A stretch of DNA of 64,000 nucleotides from AC-32 sp963716865 (GCA_963716865.1 CAVQUF010000005.1:577750-641749), one strand, 5' to 3'. Positions 9,147 to 19,600 are shown, numbered from the stretch's first letter. The notes: generated from the sequence alone by a model not told the origin. Made by a program: numbers and translations.

Positions 9147-10189
9147 GCCGACGCGGTCTCGAGGGCGCGGCGCCGGTCCTCGGCGGCGAGCGCCTCCGTG
9201 AACTCGTCCAGCTCTCCCTCGAGGATCTTGTCGAGGCGGTGCACCGTCAGATGTACGCGGTGGTCGGTCACGCGGTTCTCGGGGAAGTTGTACGTGCGGA
9301 CCTTCTCCGCCCGCTCGCCCGAGCCGATCTGCGAGCGCCGCGCCTCGGCCTGCTCCGCCTGCTGGCGCTCGCGCTCGAGCTCGTAGAGGCGGGCGCGGAG
9401 CACCCGAAGCGCCTTCGTCTTGTTCTGGAGCTGCGACTTCTCGTCCTGCATCGCCACGACGATTCCGGTCGGGACGTGCGTCACGCGCACGGCCGAGTCG
9501 GTCGTGTTGACGCTCTGGCCGCCCGGGCCCGTCGAGCGGTAGACGTCGATCTTGAGGTCGTTCGGATCGATCGCGACCTCGACCTCCTCGACCTCGGGCA
9601 TGACCGCGACGGTCGCGGTCGACGTGTGGATGCGCCCCTGCGACTCGGTCTCCGGGACGCGCTGGACACGATGTGTGCCGGCCTCCCATTTGAATATCGA
9701 GTAGGCGCCGTCGCCCTTGACCGCGAACACGATCTCCTTGACGCCGCCGGACTCGTTCGGGCTCACGTCGAGCTGCTCGATGCTGAAGCTGCGCCGCTCG
9801 GCGTAGCGCGTCTCCATGCGGAAGAGGTCGGCCGCCCAGAGCGCGGCCTCGTCGCCGCCGACCCCCTGGCGGATCTCCACGATCACGTCCTTGCGGTCAG
9901 CCGGGTCGGACTCGACGAGCGCCAGCTTGAGCTCCTCCTCGAGCGCCGCGAGCCGCTCCTCGAGCTCCGGGACGAGCTCGCGCAGGTCGCCGTCGTTGCG
10001 GGCGGCGTCGAGGTCGTCGTGCGCCTCGCGCCAGGCCGCAGCGAGCTTCGCCGGGCCCTCGAGCTCCTTCACGCGCCGACCGACCGCCGCCGCCTCGCGG
10101 TGGTCGTTGTAGACGGCCGGATCCGCCAGCCGCTCTTGCGCCTCGCCGTAGGAGCGCTCGACCTCGTCGACGAGCTCCTCGATGGCCAT
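9143..10189 (-). CDS. prfA: Peptide chain release factor 1
   Basis: This 348-residue class I release factor recognises UAA and UAG. The GGQ loop is in STGPGGQSVNTTDSAVR (around residue 221), which acts in the peptidyl-transferase centre. Length and domain order match RF1. The start overlaps the upstream YqhQ-family gene stop by one base and the end overlaps prmC. Confidence 0.96.
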   Translation of the reverse strand: MAIEELVDEVERSYGEAQERLADPAVYNDHREAAAVGRRVKELEGPAKLAAAWREAHDDLDAARNDGDLRELVPELEERLAALEEELKLALVESDPADRKDVIVEIRQGVGGDEAALWAADLFRMETRYAERRSFSIEQLDVSPNESGGVKEIVFAVKGDGAYSIFKWEAGTHRVQRVPETESQGRIHTSTATVAVMPEVEEVEVAIDPNDLKIDVYRSTGPGGQSVNTTDSAVRVTHVPTGIVVAMQDEKSQLQNKTKALRVLRARLYELERERQQAEQAEARRSQIGSGERAEKVRTYNFPENRVTDHRVHLTVHRLDKILEGELDEFTEALAAEDRRRALETASA

Positions 10190-11097
10190 CAGGCCATCAC
10201 CTCGACCCGCTCGGTCTCAGGCCCGCCGTGGGCCTCCAGGGCCAGCACCTCCCGGAGGGCGCGGATCGAGACCTCGAGCTGGTCGAGGCTGGGCTCGCGG
10301 GTCGTCAGGCGCTGGAGCCAGAGCCCCGGCGCGAGGAACGCCATCAGGACCCGGTTGTCCGTGTGCTTGCCGGCGAAGCGGATCAGCTCGTAGGCGATCC
10401 CGGCGATCACCGGGAGGAACGCGATCCTCGTCACGATCAGCCAGTACCACGGGAGCCGCCCGAAGAACGCGAAGACGAAGATCGCGATCACCATCACCCA
10501 GAGCAGGAAGGCGGTACCGCAGCGTGGGTGGATGAGGCTGAAGCGCTGCACCGTCTCCGGCTCGAGCTCCTCCCCCGCCTCGTACGCGTTGATCGCCTTG
10601 TGCTCGGCCGCGTGGTACTGGAAGACGCGGCGGAGGTCGGGCAGGAGCGAGATCAGGACGAGATAGAGGACGAACACGGTCACGCGGATCGCGCCCTCGA
10701 CGAGCACGAACCAGGTGCCGTTCGAGATCGGGAGCAGGTCGGCGAGCAGCGCCGGCCCTACCTTGAAGATCGAGATCGCGAAGCCGATCGCGAGCAGGAA
10801 CGCGAACACGAGTGCGCCGCGCGAGAGCTCGGTCTCCGCCTCCTCGTTCTCGTCCGCCGCCGCGTAGTTGGCGGAGATCGAGAGCGCCCTGAAGCCGATC
10901 GCGAGCGACTCGCCGAGCGCGATCACGCCGCGCACGATCGGGAGCCGGAACACCCAGTGGCGCTTCATGACCGACTCGATCGGGCGGCAGACCTCGGCAA
11001 TCTGCCCGTTCGGCTTGCGGACCGCGACAGCCCAGTTCGAAGGCCCGCGCATCATCACGCCCTCGAGGACGGCCTGTCCTCCGATGGGGGCGGACAC
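10189..11097 (-). CDS. DUF1385 (YqhQ-family) membrane protein
   Basis: This 302-residue protein begins MSAPIGGQAVLEGVMMRGP, the signature of the DUF1385/YqhQ family. It has three or four membrane helices and a conserved YHAAEHKAINAYE segment, whose histidines and glutamate suggest a metal site. The biochemical role of the family is unknown. Its place between rpmE and prfA is common in Actinobacteria and Firmicutes and suggests a link with translation or growth. It has a GTG start. Confidence 0.88.
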   Translation of the reverse strand: MSAPIGGQAVLEGVMMRGPSNWAVAVRKPNGQIAEVCRPIESVMKRHWVFRLPIVRGVIALGESLAIGFRALSISANYAAADENEEAETELSRGALVFAFLLAIGFAISIFKVGPALLADLLPISNGTWFVLVEGAIRVTVFVLYLVLISLLPDLRRVFQYHAAEHKAINAYEAGEELEPETVQRFSLIHPRCGTAFLLWVMVIAIFVFAFFGRLPWYWLIVTRIAFLPVIAGIAYELIRFAGKHTDNRVLMAFLAPGLWLQRLTTREPSLDQLEVSIRALREVLALEAHGGPETERVEVMA

Positions 11098-11103
11098 GAG
11101 TGG

Positions 11104-11316
11104 CTAGGTCTCTCGGCTGGCCTTCTCGAGGCGGCGCTGGAAGCGCTCGACGCGGCCGCCTGAGTCGACGAGCTTCTGCTTGCCCGTGTAGAACGGATGG
11201 CACGCCGAGCAGATCTCGACGTGCAGCTCGGGCATCGTCGAGCGGGTCTGGAACTCGTTGCCGCAGGCGCAGCGAACCGTTGCCAGGACGTAGTCGGGGT
11301 GGATGCCGGCCTTCAT
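11104..11316 (-). CDS. rpmE: Ribosomal protein bL31
   Basis: This 70-residue protein starts MKAGIHPDYVLATVRCACG. It is the zinc-binding (C+) form: the cysteines in VRCACG and EICSACH provide the ligands. It bridges the ribosomal subunits. The ATG overlaps the stop of the dehydratase gene by 4 bp (ATGA), so the open frame upstream of it is not part of the protein. Confidence 0.95.
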   Translation of the reverse strand: MKAGIHPDYVLATVRCACGNEFQTRSTMPELHVEICSACHPFYTGKQKLVDSGGRVERFQRRLEKASRET

Positions 11317-12254
11317 TCTCCACCCAGGATAGCAACCGCCGTTTCGGGCGCGACGTTGCCCCCGGAGACGACCGCGACGGCGGTCTCGCCCGGGCTCAGC
11401 GGCACTTTTCCGGCCAGGAGGGCGGCGACCGCGGCCGCTCCGGCCGGCTCCGCGGCGAGCTTCGCGATCCGGTAGCAGAAGCGCATTCCCTCCTTCAGCT
11501 CGTCCTCGGTGAGGAGCACGACCTCCTCGACCAGCTCGCGGCAGATCTCGAGGCAGTGCGCGCCCGCGAACGGGGGCGAGAGGCCGTCCGCGATCGACCC
11601 GGGCGTCACCTGGACCGGCTTTCCGGCCGCGAGCGCCTCGTACATGGCCCGCGAGAGCTCCGGCTCGACGCCGACCACCCGCCGGCCCTGCGCGGCGATG
11701 GCGATCCCGGAGATCAGCCCTCCGCCTCCGACGGGCACGACGACGACCGAGGTCTCGGGAACTGCTTCGACGATCTCGAGCCCGACCGTCCCCTGGCCGG
11801 CGATCGTCAGCGGGTGGTCGAAGGCGTGGACGAGCGTGCGGCCGGTCTCCTCCTGGAGCTCGGCGAGCCGCTCGAAGGCCTCGGCCGGGCCTCCGGCCTC
11901 GAGATCGACCTGGGCGCCGTAGGCGCGAGTCGCGTCGATCTTCGCCTCGCTCGCGCCCCGCCACATGACGAGCAGCGCGTCGAGGCCCTCCGTCCTCGCG
12001 CCCCAGGCGAGGGCCTGCGCGTGGTTGCCGGCGGAGATCGAGATCACGCCGCGTGCCCGCTGCTCGGGCGAGAGAGCGGCCAGGTTCGTGAGGACGCCGC
12101 GCGGCTTGAACGAGCCGGTCTTCTGGAAGAGCTCGGCCTTGAGGAGGACGCGCGCGCCCGTCAGGTCGCCGAGCGTCGCCGAGCTGAGCATGGGCGTGCG
12201 GTGGAGCCGCCCGCCGATCGCCTCGCGCGCGGCGAGGAGGTCCTCGACGGTCAC
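11313..12254 (-). CDS. Threonine/serine dehydratase-like PLP enzyme
   Basis: This 313-residue fold-type II PLP enzyme resembles threonine ammonia-lyase. The cofactor lysine sits in KTGSFKPRGVLTNL, the phosphate-binding glycine loop is PVGGGGLISGIA, and SAGNHAQALAWGA is the substrate loop. It lacks the C-terminal ACT domain of biosynthetic IlvA, so a catabolic dehydratase (TdcB-like) or a serine racemase relative is likelier. The start is a GTG overlapping the ETF-QO stop by 4 bp. Confidence 0.85.
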   Translation of the reverse strand: MTVEDLLAAREAIGGRLHRTPMLSSATLGDLTGARVLLKAELFQKTGSFKPRGVLTNLAALSPEQRARGVISISAGNHAQALAWGARTEGLDALLVMWRGASEAKIDATRAYGAQVDLEAGGPAEAFERLAELQEETGRTLVHAFDHPLTIAGQGTVGLEIVEAVPETSVVVVPVGGGGLISGIAIAAQGRRVVGVEPELSRAMYEALAAGKPVQVTPGSIADGLSPPFAGAHCLEICRELVEEVVLLTEDELKEGMRFCYRIAKLAAEPAGAAAVAALLAGKVPLSPGETAVAVVSGGNVAPETAVAILGGE

Positions 12255-13918
12255 GTCACCGTGTACTCGGGGCCGGAGCCCCCTTCGGGCGGCGTCAGGC
12301 GCCCGCCCTTCGCGGTGATCGCGCCGCACTGGACGCAGTTCGACGCCGTCACCTCCACCCCGCCCTCCACGGCCTCGTAGACGCGCGCGGGGCACATGTG
12401 CTCCCAGAGCTTCGCGAGCTCGGGCGGGACGTCGGTGCGCACCCGGATGTGGTTCGGCGCGTCGTCGCGCGTCTTGTTGCCGCTGAGGAAGACCGACGAG
12501 AGCTTGTCGAAGGTCAGCACGCCGTCGGGCGCGGGGTACGACGCGGCGCGACCGCCGCTGGACAGCTCCTGGTCGGCGTCGGGCTCCGTGTGCGAATCGC
12601 CCGGCGGGAACTTCCCGCGCGTCGCCGTCATCGCACCCGCGAGCGCGCCCCCGCGCCAGAAGCCGCGCCCGAACGCCGGCCGCATGTTCCGCACGCGCTT
12701 GAGGTCCTCCCAGACGAAGCTCTCGCGAAGGGAGTCGTCGTAGCCCGCCAACGCGCCGGACCGGGCGGGCGTCTCCCCGCGCTGCAGCGACGCGAACGCC
12801 GCCTCGGCGGCGAGCCTTCCGGACTCGACCGCGTAGTGGATCCCCTTCAGCGCCGGCACGTTCACGAGCCCCGCGCCGTCGCCGCAGATCAGCAGCCCGG
12901 GCGCGTTGAGCCGCCGCGGGAGCGAGAGGAAGCCGCCCTCCGGGATCGTCTTCGCGCCCCAGGCGATCCGCTCGCCGCCCTCGACGATCTTCCGCACGAG
13001 CGGATGCGTCTTCAGCTCTTGGAGCAAGTCGTGCACCGAGAGCTCGACGTCGCGGTAGTCGAGGCCGACCACCATCCCGACCGTGACCATGTCGTCGCCC
13101 ATCGGGTAGATGAACGAGCCGCCGAACTCGCGGGAGCGCGCGTCGCCGCGCAGGGGCCAGCCCAGCGTGTGGATGACGTGGTCGAGCGGCTTCGGCACGC
13201 GCCAGACCTCCTTCACCCCGAGCGCCCAGACCTGCGGGTTCTCGCCCTCCAGGCCGAAGCGGTCGAGCGCGACGCCGGTCAGGTGGCCCTGCGTGCCCTC
13301 CGCTAGGACGGTGACGCGCGCGAGCACGTCCGACCCCGGCTCGAAGTTCGAGAGCTCCTCGCCGTCCCGGCCGCGGCCCCGGTCGCCCGTGCGCACTCCG
13401 CGGACCCGCCCGTCGGCGACGAGCAGCTTCGCCGCGGCCGTCTCGGGCAGGATCGTCGCGCCTGCCTCCTCGGCCTGCTCGGCGAGCCACCGGCCGAGCT
13501 GCGAGAGCGAGGCGACGAAGTTGCCGCGGTTGCGCATCGTCGGCGGCGCGGGAATACGGACTGCGCGCTTCGGGGTGAGGAAGTACACGGACTCGTGCTC
13601 GACGCGCCCCAGGAACGGCATCGCCTCCGTCCGCACCCGTCCCTCGAAGAGCGTCCGCAGCGAGCGCGGGTTGACGACGGCCCCCGAGAGCAGGTGCGAG
13701 CCGGGCTGCTTCCCCTTCTCCAGCACCGCGACAGGAACGTCGCCGAGCCGCTCGGCCAGCTCGGGCGCGTCCTCGAGCAGCTGCCCGAGCCTGATCGCGC
13801 ACGCGAGCCCGGCCGGCCCCGCGCCCACGATCAGAACGCCGACCTCAATCTCGGGGTCGGCCGGCGCGGCGACGAACTCCGCGGGGTCGAAAGGAGGGGG
13901 GTAGTCGGACGGCTTCAC
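12251..13918 (-). CDS. Electron-transfer flavoprotein:quinone oxidoreductase
   Basis: This 555-residue membrane-associated flavoprotein passes electrons from reduced ETF to the quinone pool. It has an FAD-binding GAGPAGLACAIRLGQ near residue 32, the motif GKQPGSHLLSGAVVNP, a second FAD segment ICGDGAGLVNVPALKG and a C-terminal iron-sulfur region. In that region CPARVYE and NCVQCGAITAKGG supply three cysteines, but the position of the usual fourth ligand (CxxC) is Ile. The start is a GTG overlapping etfA by 4 bp. Conserved neighbours etfB and etfA support the function. Confidence 0.9.
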   Translation of the reverse strand: MKPSDYPPPFDPAEFVAAPADPEIEVGVLIVGAGPAGLACAIRLGQLLEDAPELAERLGDVPVAVLEKGKQPGSHLLSGAVVNPRSLRTLFEGRVRTEAMPFLGRVEHESVYFLTPKRAVRIPAPPTMRNRGNFVASLSQLGRWLAEQAEEAGATILPETAAAKLLVADGRVRGVRTGDRGRGRDGEELSNFEPGSDVLARVTVLAEGTQGHLTGVALDRFGLEGENPQVWALGVKEVWRVPKPLDHVIHTLGWPLRGDARSREFGGSFIYPMGDDMVTVGMVVGLDYRDVELSVHDLLQELKTHPLVRKIVEGGERIAWGAKTIPEGGFLSLPRRLNAPGLLICGDGAGLVNVPALKGIHYAVESGRLAAEAAFASLQRGETPARSGALAGYDDSLRESFVWEDLKRVRNMRPAFGRGFWRGGALAGAMTATRGKFPPGDSHTEPDADQELSSGGRAASYPAPDGVLTFDKLSSVFLSGNKTRDDAPNHIRVRTDVPPELAKLWEHMCPARVYEAVEGGVEVTASNCVQCGAITAKGGRLTPPEGGSGPEYTVT

Positions 13919-14878
13919 GCGGCCTTGCGGGCTCGGACCAGCTCGGTCAGCTTCGGGAGGATCTCGTGCAGGTCGCCGACGACGCCGAGGTCGGCGTACT
14001 CGAAGATCGGCGCGTTCGGGTCCTTGTTGATCGCGACGATCAGGCCCGAGCCCTGCATCCCGACCTTGTGCTGGATCGCCCCCGAGATCCCGCAGGCGAT
14101 GTAGAGCTTCGGCGAGACGGTCTTGCCCGTCTGCCCGACCTGCGCGGCGTACGGGTACCAGCCGGCGTCGACCACCGCGCGCGTCGCCGCGACGGCACCG
14201 CCCAGAGCTCTCGGCGAGCTCCTCGACGAGCGCGAAGTTCTCCGGGCCGCCGAGGCCGCGCCCGCCGGCGACGATCACGTCCGCGTCCTCGATCGACGGG
14301 CCCTCGCTGTCCTCGTGCGCCTGCTCGATCATCGTGGCCGCGAGCGAGAACTCCTCCAGCCGGGTCTCGATGCGGACGACCTCCGCGCTGCCGCCGCTCT
14401 CGGCCGGCTCGAACGTGCCCGACCGAATCAGGGCGAGGCGCGGCCCGGAGCTCCAGCCGACGTCCACGTACACCGAGTCGCCGAGGGCGGGCCGCTTGCC
14501 CACGAGCCTGCCGCCCTCCTCGACGAGATCGGTGAGATCCCAGTTGAGGCCGGCCTCGAGCCGCGCAGCCAGCGCCGCCGCGATGTCCGCCGAGAGCACG
14601 GTCGCGGCGAAGACGACGGTGTCGAAACCGTCGTCGCGGACGAGCCGCTCGAGCACGTCCACACGCGGCTGCGGCAGCGGCGCGTCCAGACGTGGGTCGT
14701 CGGCGACGTGGACGCGTGAGGCGCCGTAGCGCCCGGCCTCGGCCGCGAGCCCCTCGACGCCCGAGCCGAGCAGCACCGCCTCGACCTCGCCGTCGAGTGA
14801 CGCCGCCTTCGAGAGGACGCCGAGCGAGTCCTTCTGGAGCGCGCCGTCGTGGTCTTCCAGGAAGACGAGCGTCCTCAC
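13915..14878 (-). pseudogene. etfA: Electron-transfer flavoprotein alpha subunit, single-base frameshift
   Basis: Reading from the GTG at 14878 gives MRTLVFLEDHDGALQKDSLG and continues as ETF alpha through NFALVEELAE. The frame is then lost near 14206-14213. The remainder, with DAGWYPYAAQVGQTGKTVSP, YIACGISGAIQHKVGM and the FAD-binding INKDPNAPIF, continues in the +1 frame to 13915. The span is 964 bp, exactly one base more than 321 codons. Removing one base in the stretch GAGAGCTCTGGG restores ELAE-ALGGAV. Because every other residue is conserved and etfB and ETF-QO are intact, a sequencing error or very recent mutation is more likely than an old pseudogene. Confidence 0.85.
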
Positions 14879-14882
14879 AGCG

Positions 14883-15662
14883 TCACAGTGCCTTCTTCTC
14901 GAGCAGGAACTGAAGGATCGCGTCCGCGGCCGAGCCGTCGTCCTCGATCTTGAGCGTGTCGCCACGCGGCGGCGGGTCGCCGAGGGCGTAGACCTCCGTC
15001 GCCGAGCCGGCCTCGCCCACGGCGCCGGCCTCGATCCCGAGGTCGCCGAGCACCACGGTCTCCTGCGGCTTGCGCTTCGCGCCCATGATCCCCTTGAGCG
15101 ACGGGTAGCGCGGCTCGTTGATCGCGTCCGAGACCGCGACCACCGCCGGGAGCGGCACCTCGATCACGTCGTAGCCGTACTCCGTCTGCCGCTTCCCCCG
15201 CACCTTCCCGTCCTCGCGCGTGAGCTCGGCCACCTGGGAGATGAGCGGCCTTCGCAGCCTGTCGGCGACCGCGGCCCAGAGCACGGCGCCGTCGGAGTCG
15301 CTCGCCTGCTGGCCGAAGAGCACGAGGTCCGCGTCCTCCCGCTCCAGCACGGCCGCGAGGATGCGGCTCGTCGCGACGAGATCGGATCCGGCGGCCCCCG
15401 CGTCGCTGACGAGCACGACCCGGTCGACGCCCATCGCGAGCGCCTTCCGCATCGCCTCGAGCGCGCCCTCGGGTCCGAGCGAGACGATCACGATCTCCCC
15501 GTCGCCGGCGGCCTCCTTCAGCCTCAGCGCCTCCTCGACGGCGTTGATGTCGAACGGGTTCAGCGCGCCCTCGCCCGAGCGGTCGAGCCGCTTCGTCTCC
15601 GGGTCGAGCCGCAGATGTGCGGCCGCGTCGGGCACGTATTTGGCGCAGACGGCGATCTTCAT
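14883..15662 (-). CDS. etfB: Electron-transfer flavoprotein beta subunit
   Basis: This 259-residue protein begins MKIAVCAKYVPDAAAHLRLD. It contains NPFDINAVEEALRLKE, LVLFGQQASDSD and the family signature VSDAINEPRYPSLKGIMGAK. It binds AMP and pairs with EtfA to carry electrons from acyl-CoA dehydrogenases. It is the first gene of the long minus-strand run, with etfA 4 bp downstream. The promoter should lie in the 56 bp before the divergent M23 peptidase gene. Confidence 0.95.
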   Translation of the reverse strand: MKIAVCAKYVPDAAAHLRLDPETKRLDRSGEGALNPFDINAVEEALRLKEAAGDGEIVIVSLGPEGALEAMRKALAMGVDRVVLVSDAGAAGSDLVATSRILAAVLEREDADLVLFGQQASDSDGAVLWAAVADRLRRPLISQVAELTREDGKVRGKRQTEYGYDVIEVPLPAVVAVSDAINEPRYPSLKGIMGAKRKPQETVVLGDLGIEAGAVGEAGSATEVYALGDPPPRGDTLKIEDDGSAADAILQFLLEKKAL

Positions 15663-15718
15663 CGCGGCGCGGATGCTACAAGCGAGACCTCTGCTAGGGT
15701 CCCGCCCTTCGGCCGCCC

Positions 15719-16630
15719 GTGAACTCCTCCCGGACGACAGCCCGAGGAATCTCCGCTCTCGCAATCGCGCTCTTCGTGACCCTCGTGGTCGGAACGGCTG
15801 CCGCGGGGCCGAAGGCGACCCCCGCCCCGGCGGCGCCGGTCGTCTTCCCCGTCCTCGGGCCGACCACCTACAGCGACGACTTCGGCCAGCCCCGCCCGGG
15901 CGGGCCGCACAAGGGGATCGACATCCTGGCTCCCAAGCGGGCCCTCGCACTCGCCGCAGAGGCCGGCAAGATCAAGTTCTGGAAGAGCTCGGCCTCGGCG
16001 GGCTGCATGATCTACCTCTACGGCGCGAGCGGCACCACCTACTACTACATCCACCTCAACAACGACCTCACGAGGCGCAACGACAACCGCGGCAAGTGCG
16101 TCGCGGGAACGGCGTACGCGAAGGGCCTGAAGAACGGCGCGAAGGTGTCGGCCGGGCAGGTGATCGGCTACGTGGGCGACTCCGGAGACGCGAACGGGCT
16201 CCACCCGCACCTGCACTTCGAGGTCCATCCGGGGCGAGGGAGCGCGGTCGACCCGTACCAGACGCTCCAGCACGCCACGCACCTCCTGTTCGCGGCACCG
16301 CGCGGCATCCCGTTCACGCTCAAGCTGCGCGGCAAGGTCACGGCCGTCTCGGAGGACGCGCTCCGGCTGAAGACCCGCAGCGTCAGCGCGTGGCCGATGG
16401 CCCAGAAGCAGCCGACGATCTCGCGCAACCTGCTCGTGCTCGTGCCCAGCTCCGCGATCGTGCAGTCCGTGCGCAAGCTCGGCGTGCCCGGGGCGGCGAT
16501 CGACCTGATGAGCGCCGAGCAGGGACAGTCGGTCGAGCTCTGGACGTCCGCCGCGCCGACGACGCTCAAGGCGGAGCGCGGCGACGACGTCGCTCTCAGC
16601 GCGTCGCTGATCTCGCTCGTCGCGCCCTAG
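15719..16630 (+). CDS. Secreted M23 (LytM) family peptidase
   Basis: This 303-residue protein has an N-terminal signal peptide (ISALAIALFVTLVVGTAAAG). Its M23 domain carries zinc ligands in HKGID (about residue 63) and HPHLHFEV (about residue 161), so the metal triad is present. It probably cleaves peptidoglycan cross-links outside the membrane. The C-terminal 120 residues match no domain I recognise. It has a GTG start and is divergent from etfB. A possible -10 box TAGGGT lies at 15695-15700. Confidence 0.88.
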   Translation: MNSSRTTARGISALAIALFVTLVVGTAAAGPKATPAPAAPVVFPVLGPTTYSDDFGQPRPGGPHKGIDILAPKRALALAAEAGKIKFWKSSASAGCMIYLYGASGTTYYYIHLNNDLTRRNDNRGKCVAGTAYAKGLKNGAKVSAGQVIGYVGDSGDANGLHPHLHFEVHPGRGSAVDPYQTLQHATHLLFAAPRGIPFTLKLRGKVTAVSEDALRLKTRSVSAWPMAQKQPTISRNLLVLVPSSAIVQSVRKLGVPGAAIDLMSAEQGQSVELWTSAAPTTLKAERGDDVALSASLISLVAP

Positions 16631-16649
16631 CGGCTCCGAACCACGGCCT

Positions 16650-16661
16650 TAGACTCGGCCC
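16650..16661 (+). promoter_or_regulatory. Probable -10 box of a leaderless promoter
   Basis: TAGACT at 16650-16655 is followed by only six bases (CGGCCC) before the GTG start at 16662, which would place transcription start at or next to the start codon. The paralogous gene at 49045 has almost the same arrangement (TAGCCT, CGGGCC, ATG). The -35 region here is weak. No ribosome binding site precedes the start, consistent with leaderless translation. Confidence 0.5.
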
Positions 16662-19600
16662 GTGACGGTCTGCGTCTCCTGCGGCGCCGAGAATCCGGAC
16701 GGCTTTCGCTTCTGCGGGAGCTGCGGCGCCGCGCTCGCCGCCGACGCGCAGGCCGACACGCGGAAGACGGTCACCGTCCTCTTCTGCGACCTCGTCGGCT
16801 CGACCGCGCTCGGCGAGCGCACCGACCCGGAGGTGCTGCGCGAGCTGATGGCCACCTACCACGCCGAGCTGCGCACGATCCTCGAGCGCCACGGGGGAAC
16901 CGTGGAGAAGTTCGTCGGCGACGCGGCGATGGCCGTGTTCGGCATCCCGCACGTGCACGAGGACGATGCGCTGAGAGCGATCCGGGCTGCGGCCGAGATG
17001 CAAGAGGCGGTAGCGGGCCTCGGCCTCGAGGTGCGCATCGGCCTCAACACCGGCGAGGTGGCCGCGGGCCACGGCGAGACGCTCGTCACGGGCGACGCCG
17101 TCAACGTCGCGGCACGCCTGGAGCAGGCCGCGGAGGCCGGCGAGATCCTGATCGGAGATCAGACCGAGCAGCTCGCCCGCGACGGTGTACGCGCCGAGCC
17201 CGTCGCGCCACTCGACCTCAAAGGCAAGTCGGAAGGCGTCCCGGCGTTCCGCCTGCTCGAGGTGCTCCCGGACGCCCCCGCCTTCACGCAGCCGATCGAC
17301 GCTCCCTTCGTCGGGCGCGCTCGAGAGCTGACCGCCCTGCGAAGCGCGTCCGCCCGCGCCGCCGATGACCGGGTGCCCCAGCTCTGCACGATCGTAGGCC
17401 CGCCCGGGATCGGCAAGTCGCGTCTCGCCCGCGAGTTCCTCACCGGCGCGGAGGAGCAGGCGCGCGTTCTCGTCGGACGCTGCCTGCCGTACGGGGACGG
17501 CATCACCTACTGGCCGCTCGGCGAGATCGTCCGGCAGGTCGGCGGCGAGCAACCGCGCAACCGCATCGCCGAGCTCGTCGGCGGCGAGGAGGCCGCCTTC
17601 GTCGCCGACAGGATTGTGGGCGCGATCTCGGTCGGCCCGGCCGGCGGCACGCCGGAGGAGATCTCGTGGGCGGCGCGCAAGCTGTTCGAGGCGCACGCGC
17701 GCGAACGGCCGCTCATCGTGGTCGTGGACGACATCCACTGGGCGGAGCCCCCGTTGCTCGACCTGCTCGAGTACGTCGTGAGCTTCGCCGCCGACGCGCC
17801 GCTGCTCGTCCTCTGCACGGCCCGGCCCGACCTGTTCGAGGAACGCCCGTCCTGGTCGAACCCGCGACCGAACACGACGCTTCTCAGCCTGGAGCCCCTG
17901 GCAGCCGCGGACTCCGAGGCGCTCGTCGACGAGCTTCAGGACGTGGACTCGGACGTGCGTGCGCGGATCGTCGAGGCCGCCGAGGGGAACCCGCTCTTCG
18001 TCGAGCAGCTGCTTGCGATGCGGGCCGAAGGAAGTGACGGCGAGCTCGTCATCCCGCCGACGATCCAGGCGCTGCTCTCGGCCCGCCTCGACCGGCTGGA
18101 GCCCGCGGAGCGCGCGGTCGTCGAGCGGGCCTCGGTCGAGGGGCGGCTGTTCCATCGCAGCGCGGTCACGGACCTGCTTCCCGCCGCAGAACGGCCCGCG
18201 GTGAGCTCGCACCTGATCACGCTCGTCCGCAAGGAGTTCGTCCGCCCCGACCGCGCCGTCTTCCTCGGCGACGACGGGTTCCGCTTCGGGCACGTGCTGA
18301 TCCGGGACACGGCCTACGAGTCGATGCCGAAGCGGCTGCGCGGTGAGCTGCACGAGCGGCTCGTCACCTGGCTCGAGGGAAAGCTCGGCGACCGCACCGA
18401 GGAGTACGACGAGATCCTCGGTTACCACCTCGAGCAGGCGGCCCGCTTCGCCGAGGAGCTCGGCGCTCCCGAGCCTGCGCTCGCCCAGCGGGCGGCCGCA
18501 AAGCTCGGCGCAGCGGGCAGGCGTGCGCTCGACCGCGGCGACATGGAGGGCGCGAGCAATCTCCTCGCGCGGGCGGCGGCCCTGCTCGAAGAGGAGGACC
18601 GTGCGCGGATCGAGCTGGAGGTCGATCTCGGGGACGCGCTGCTGGAGAGCGGGCGGCTGGCGGACGCGGAGTCGCTGCTCGAGGAGACGGTCGCGCGGGC
18701 CGGACGCACCGGCGACCGGCTCGTTCATGCCAGGGCCCAGGTCGGGCTCGCATCGGTACGCATGCAGACCCGCGGCGCACGGGCCCACCCGCAGGTACGG
18801 CGAGAGGTCGAACCGCTCGTGACCGTGTTCGAGGAGGCAGGGGATCACCGAGGAGCGGCAGATGCGCTCCGCCTCCTCGGAAAGCTCTCGACGTGGGACC
18901 AGGACTACGAGACGGGCGCCGAGCGTGAGGAACGCGCCCTGATGCACGCGCGCGCCGCCGGGGACGAGCGCCGCGAGGCGGCCATCCTCAGGCTGATCGT
19001 CTCCGACGCGCTCTGGGGGCCGGAGCACGTCGAGCCCGCGCTCGCCCGCTGCCGCGCGATCATGAACGAGACGTCGAACCGGCGGGTCCAGGCGAACTGC
19101 CTCGTCCGGATCGGGGGCCTCGAGGGCTTCGCAGGCCGCTTCGACGCGGCGCGCGAGGCAATCGGCCAGGCCCGCGCGATCATGGACGACCTCGGCCTCC
19201 ACCACCTCAGGGCCCACTCGACCGACGTCGCCGTGCTCACCGAGATGCTGGCCGACGACTACGAGGCGGCCGAGCTGGAAGCGCGTGCGGCCTACGCCGT
19301 GCTCGAGGAGATGGGAGATCGCACGTTCCAGGCCTCCGAGACCTACCTGGTGACGGAAGCTCTCGAGGCACAAGGACGAAACGACGAGGCCGAGGAGTGG
19401 CTGAGCATCGCGGACCAGCTCGGCGACCCGGATCGGCTCGACCTCGTCGTGAGGGCGCGGCTCACGGCCCGCCGTGGGCTCCTGGACGAGGCGGAAGAAC
19501 TCGCTCGATCCGCTCTCGCGCGAGGGGACGAGCAACCAGTGCCTTTCGGCGCCGACCCGCGCTTCACGCTCGCCGAGATCCTTGCCCGCGCAGGCCGGAC

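Noticed and set aside
12251..14965. An ETF alpha / ETF-QO fusion protein of 904 residues
   Set aside because: The apparent fusion arises because the etfA frameshift puts its first part in the ETF-QO frame. The intervening residues are nonsense, and the correct etfA end lies in the other frame.
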